A stretch of DNA of 7,329 bases. Source: Jatrophihabitans sp. Lineage in GTDB: Bacteria; Actinomycetota; Actinomycetes; Mycobacteriales; Jatrophihabitantaceae. The stretch is from the NCBI GenBank assembly GCA_025966255.1, contig JAOPVG010000615.1:1-7329 (forward strand), in the 5' to 3' direction. A program made the position numbers and the translations under genes. The notes beneath the pieces were generated by a model that made no database searches, had not been told where the DNA came from, and worked only from the letters and a program-made list of their open reading frames with translations. Positions 6,521 to 7,329 of the stretch are shown one piece after another (position 1 is the stretch's first letter; each line of letters starts with the position of its first letter).

Positions 6521-7329
6521 TCAGACCATCAGATCGCCGCCGTTGATGCCCACGCTGGCACCGGTGATGTAGGCGGCCTGGTCCGACGCCAGGAACACGA
6601 TGAGATCAACGACCTCGCCCGGCCGGCCGAGCCGGGAGATCGGGAAGCTGCTGGCGTACCTCTCGACGGCCGCGGCCGAGATCGTCGAGCGCACCATGTC
6701 GGTGTCGATGAGGCCCGGGTACACGGCGTTGACAGTGATGCCATCCTTCGCGACCTCGTTGGCCAGATGCCGGGTGAGGCCGAGGACGCCGGCCTTCACC
6801 GCCGGGCAATGAGCGCCGCCGACCGTGCTGAGATTCCTGCCGACGGTGGACGACAAGTTGATGATGCGACCGCCGCCCTGGCCCTGCATCTGCGGCGCAG
6901 CCCCTGTATACACGCGGAATGTGCCCTTCAAGTTGGTGTCGACGACCGCGGTCCATTCGTCCTCGCCGATGTCGACGAAGCGCGTCGGACGCAGCACGCC
7001 GGCATAGTTGCCGAGGATCTCGACCGGACCGAGAGCGTCGCGCGCCTCGTCGAACATCCGCCGTACGTCCGACCAAATCGCCACGTCGGCCGCGATCGGC
7101 AGCGATCGGCAGCACGCGATCGGTGCGCTCACGAAGCTGCGCAACTACCCGTCCAATGCCAGGCGCAAGGAGATCGTTCACCACCACGTGGGCACCGGCG
7201 TCGGCCAACGCGAGGGCGATGGCGCCATTGCGCGGGCCGCACCGGTTAGCAGAGCGACCCGATTGTCGAGAAGATCTGCGCTCGGCCACGCCGCAAGGTC
7301 GTCGGTTGCGGTCGCCCCGGTTGGCAACT
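6521..7329 (-). pseudogene. Broken short-chain dehydrogenase/reductase (SDR), start outside or at the window edge
   Basis: The classical SDR order is recognisable across two frames. From the right edge to about 7232 one frame gives DNRVALLTGAAR, the beginning of the TGxxxGIG loop. At 7221-7231 the frame shifts: 11 bases separate TGAAR from IALALADAGAHVVVND where the family normally has 15, and the GIG is lost. The shifted frame runs to the 10-bp duplication at 7093-7112, where the first frame resumes as DVAIWSDVRRMF and continues to the TGA at 6521-6523. The unshifted frame has a TGA at 7178-7180, so neither frame is open throughout. From the ATG at 7144 a 207-residue piece is open, but it lacks the cofactor loop. 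Within it: NYAG (usually NNAG), NLSST with the catalytic Ser, HCPAVK where YxxxK is expected, VYPGLIDTDM, and the C-terminus ITGASVGINGGDLMV. The family reduces or oxidises carbonyl/hydroxyl groups with NAD(P). Frame errors could be sequencing faults, but the active-site substitutions argue for real decay. Confidence 0.8.
7093..7112. repeat. Perfect 10-bp tandem duplication causing a frameshift
   Basis: CGATCGGCAG occurs twice back to back (7093-7102, 7103-7112), with the extra flanking G at 7092 giving a 21-base repeat tract. A third partial copy, GCGATCGG, is at 7116-7123. Removing one copy on paper joins RTDRVLPIAAD to VAIWSDVRRMF in a single frame, as expected for an SDR. This shows the duplication is an inserted copy and not original coding sequence. 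Replication slippage between the neighbouring GATCGG-rich copies is the likely origin. Confidence 0.85.

Overview
This is a GC-rich window with GC-ending codons, actinobacterial lipoprotein style (LTGAAC lipobox) and tightly packed genes with GTG starts. It looks like the chromosome of a high-GC actinobacterium. Nothing in it fixes the genus.

Layout from left to right. Bases 1-459 (+) hold the C-terminal 152 codons of a zinc-type (MDR family) alcohol dehydrogenase whose start lies outside the window. It converges, with only 13 bases between stop codons, on a complete five-gene minus-strand operon (6289 down to 473). The operon encodes a peptide/nickel-type (Opp/Dpp) ABC importer. In transcription order the genes are a SBP_bac_5 lipoprotein, a DppB-like permease, a DppC-like permease, a DppD-like ATPase and a DppF-like ATPase. 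The four membrane/ATPase genes are joined by an ATGA overlap, a 6-base gap and a GTGA overlap. The binding-protein gene is set apart by 80 bases containing GC-rich dyads. A 231-base leader (6290-6520) lies upstream of the binding-protein gene.

From 6521 to the right edge, on the same strand, is a broken short-chain dehydrogenase/reductase (SDR) gene. Its frame is lost near the dinucleotide-binding loop and regained at an exact 10-bp tandem duplication. The segment between carries a stop in the original frame. The catalytic Tyr is Cys, and the NNAG motif reads NYAG.

The importer parts are complete and all their motifs are intact, so the operon looks functional: a lipid-anchored receptor feeds a two-permease channel driven by two ATPases. 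The substrate cannot be told from sequence; Opp/Dpp-family importers carry peptides, nickel, opines, glycosides and other small molecules. The flanking dehydrogenases may be metabolically linked to it, but that is inference. I see no RNA gene, mobile element or CRISPR array, and no obviously new system. The most unusual item is the decayed SDR with its readable mutational history.
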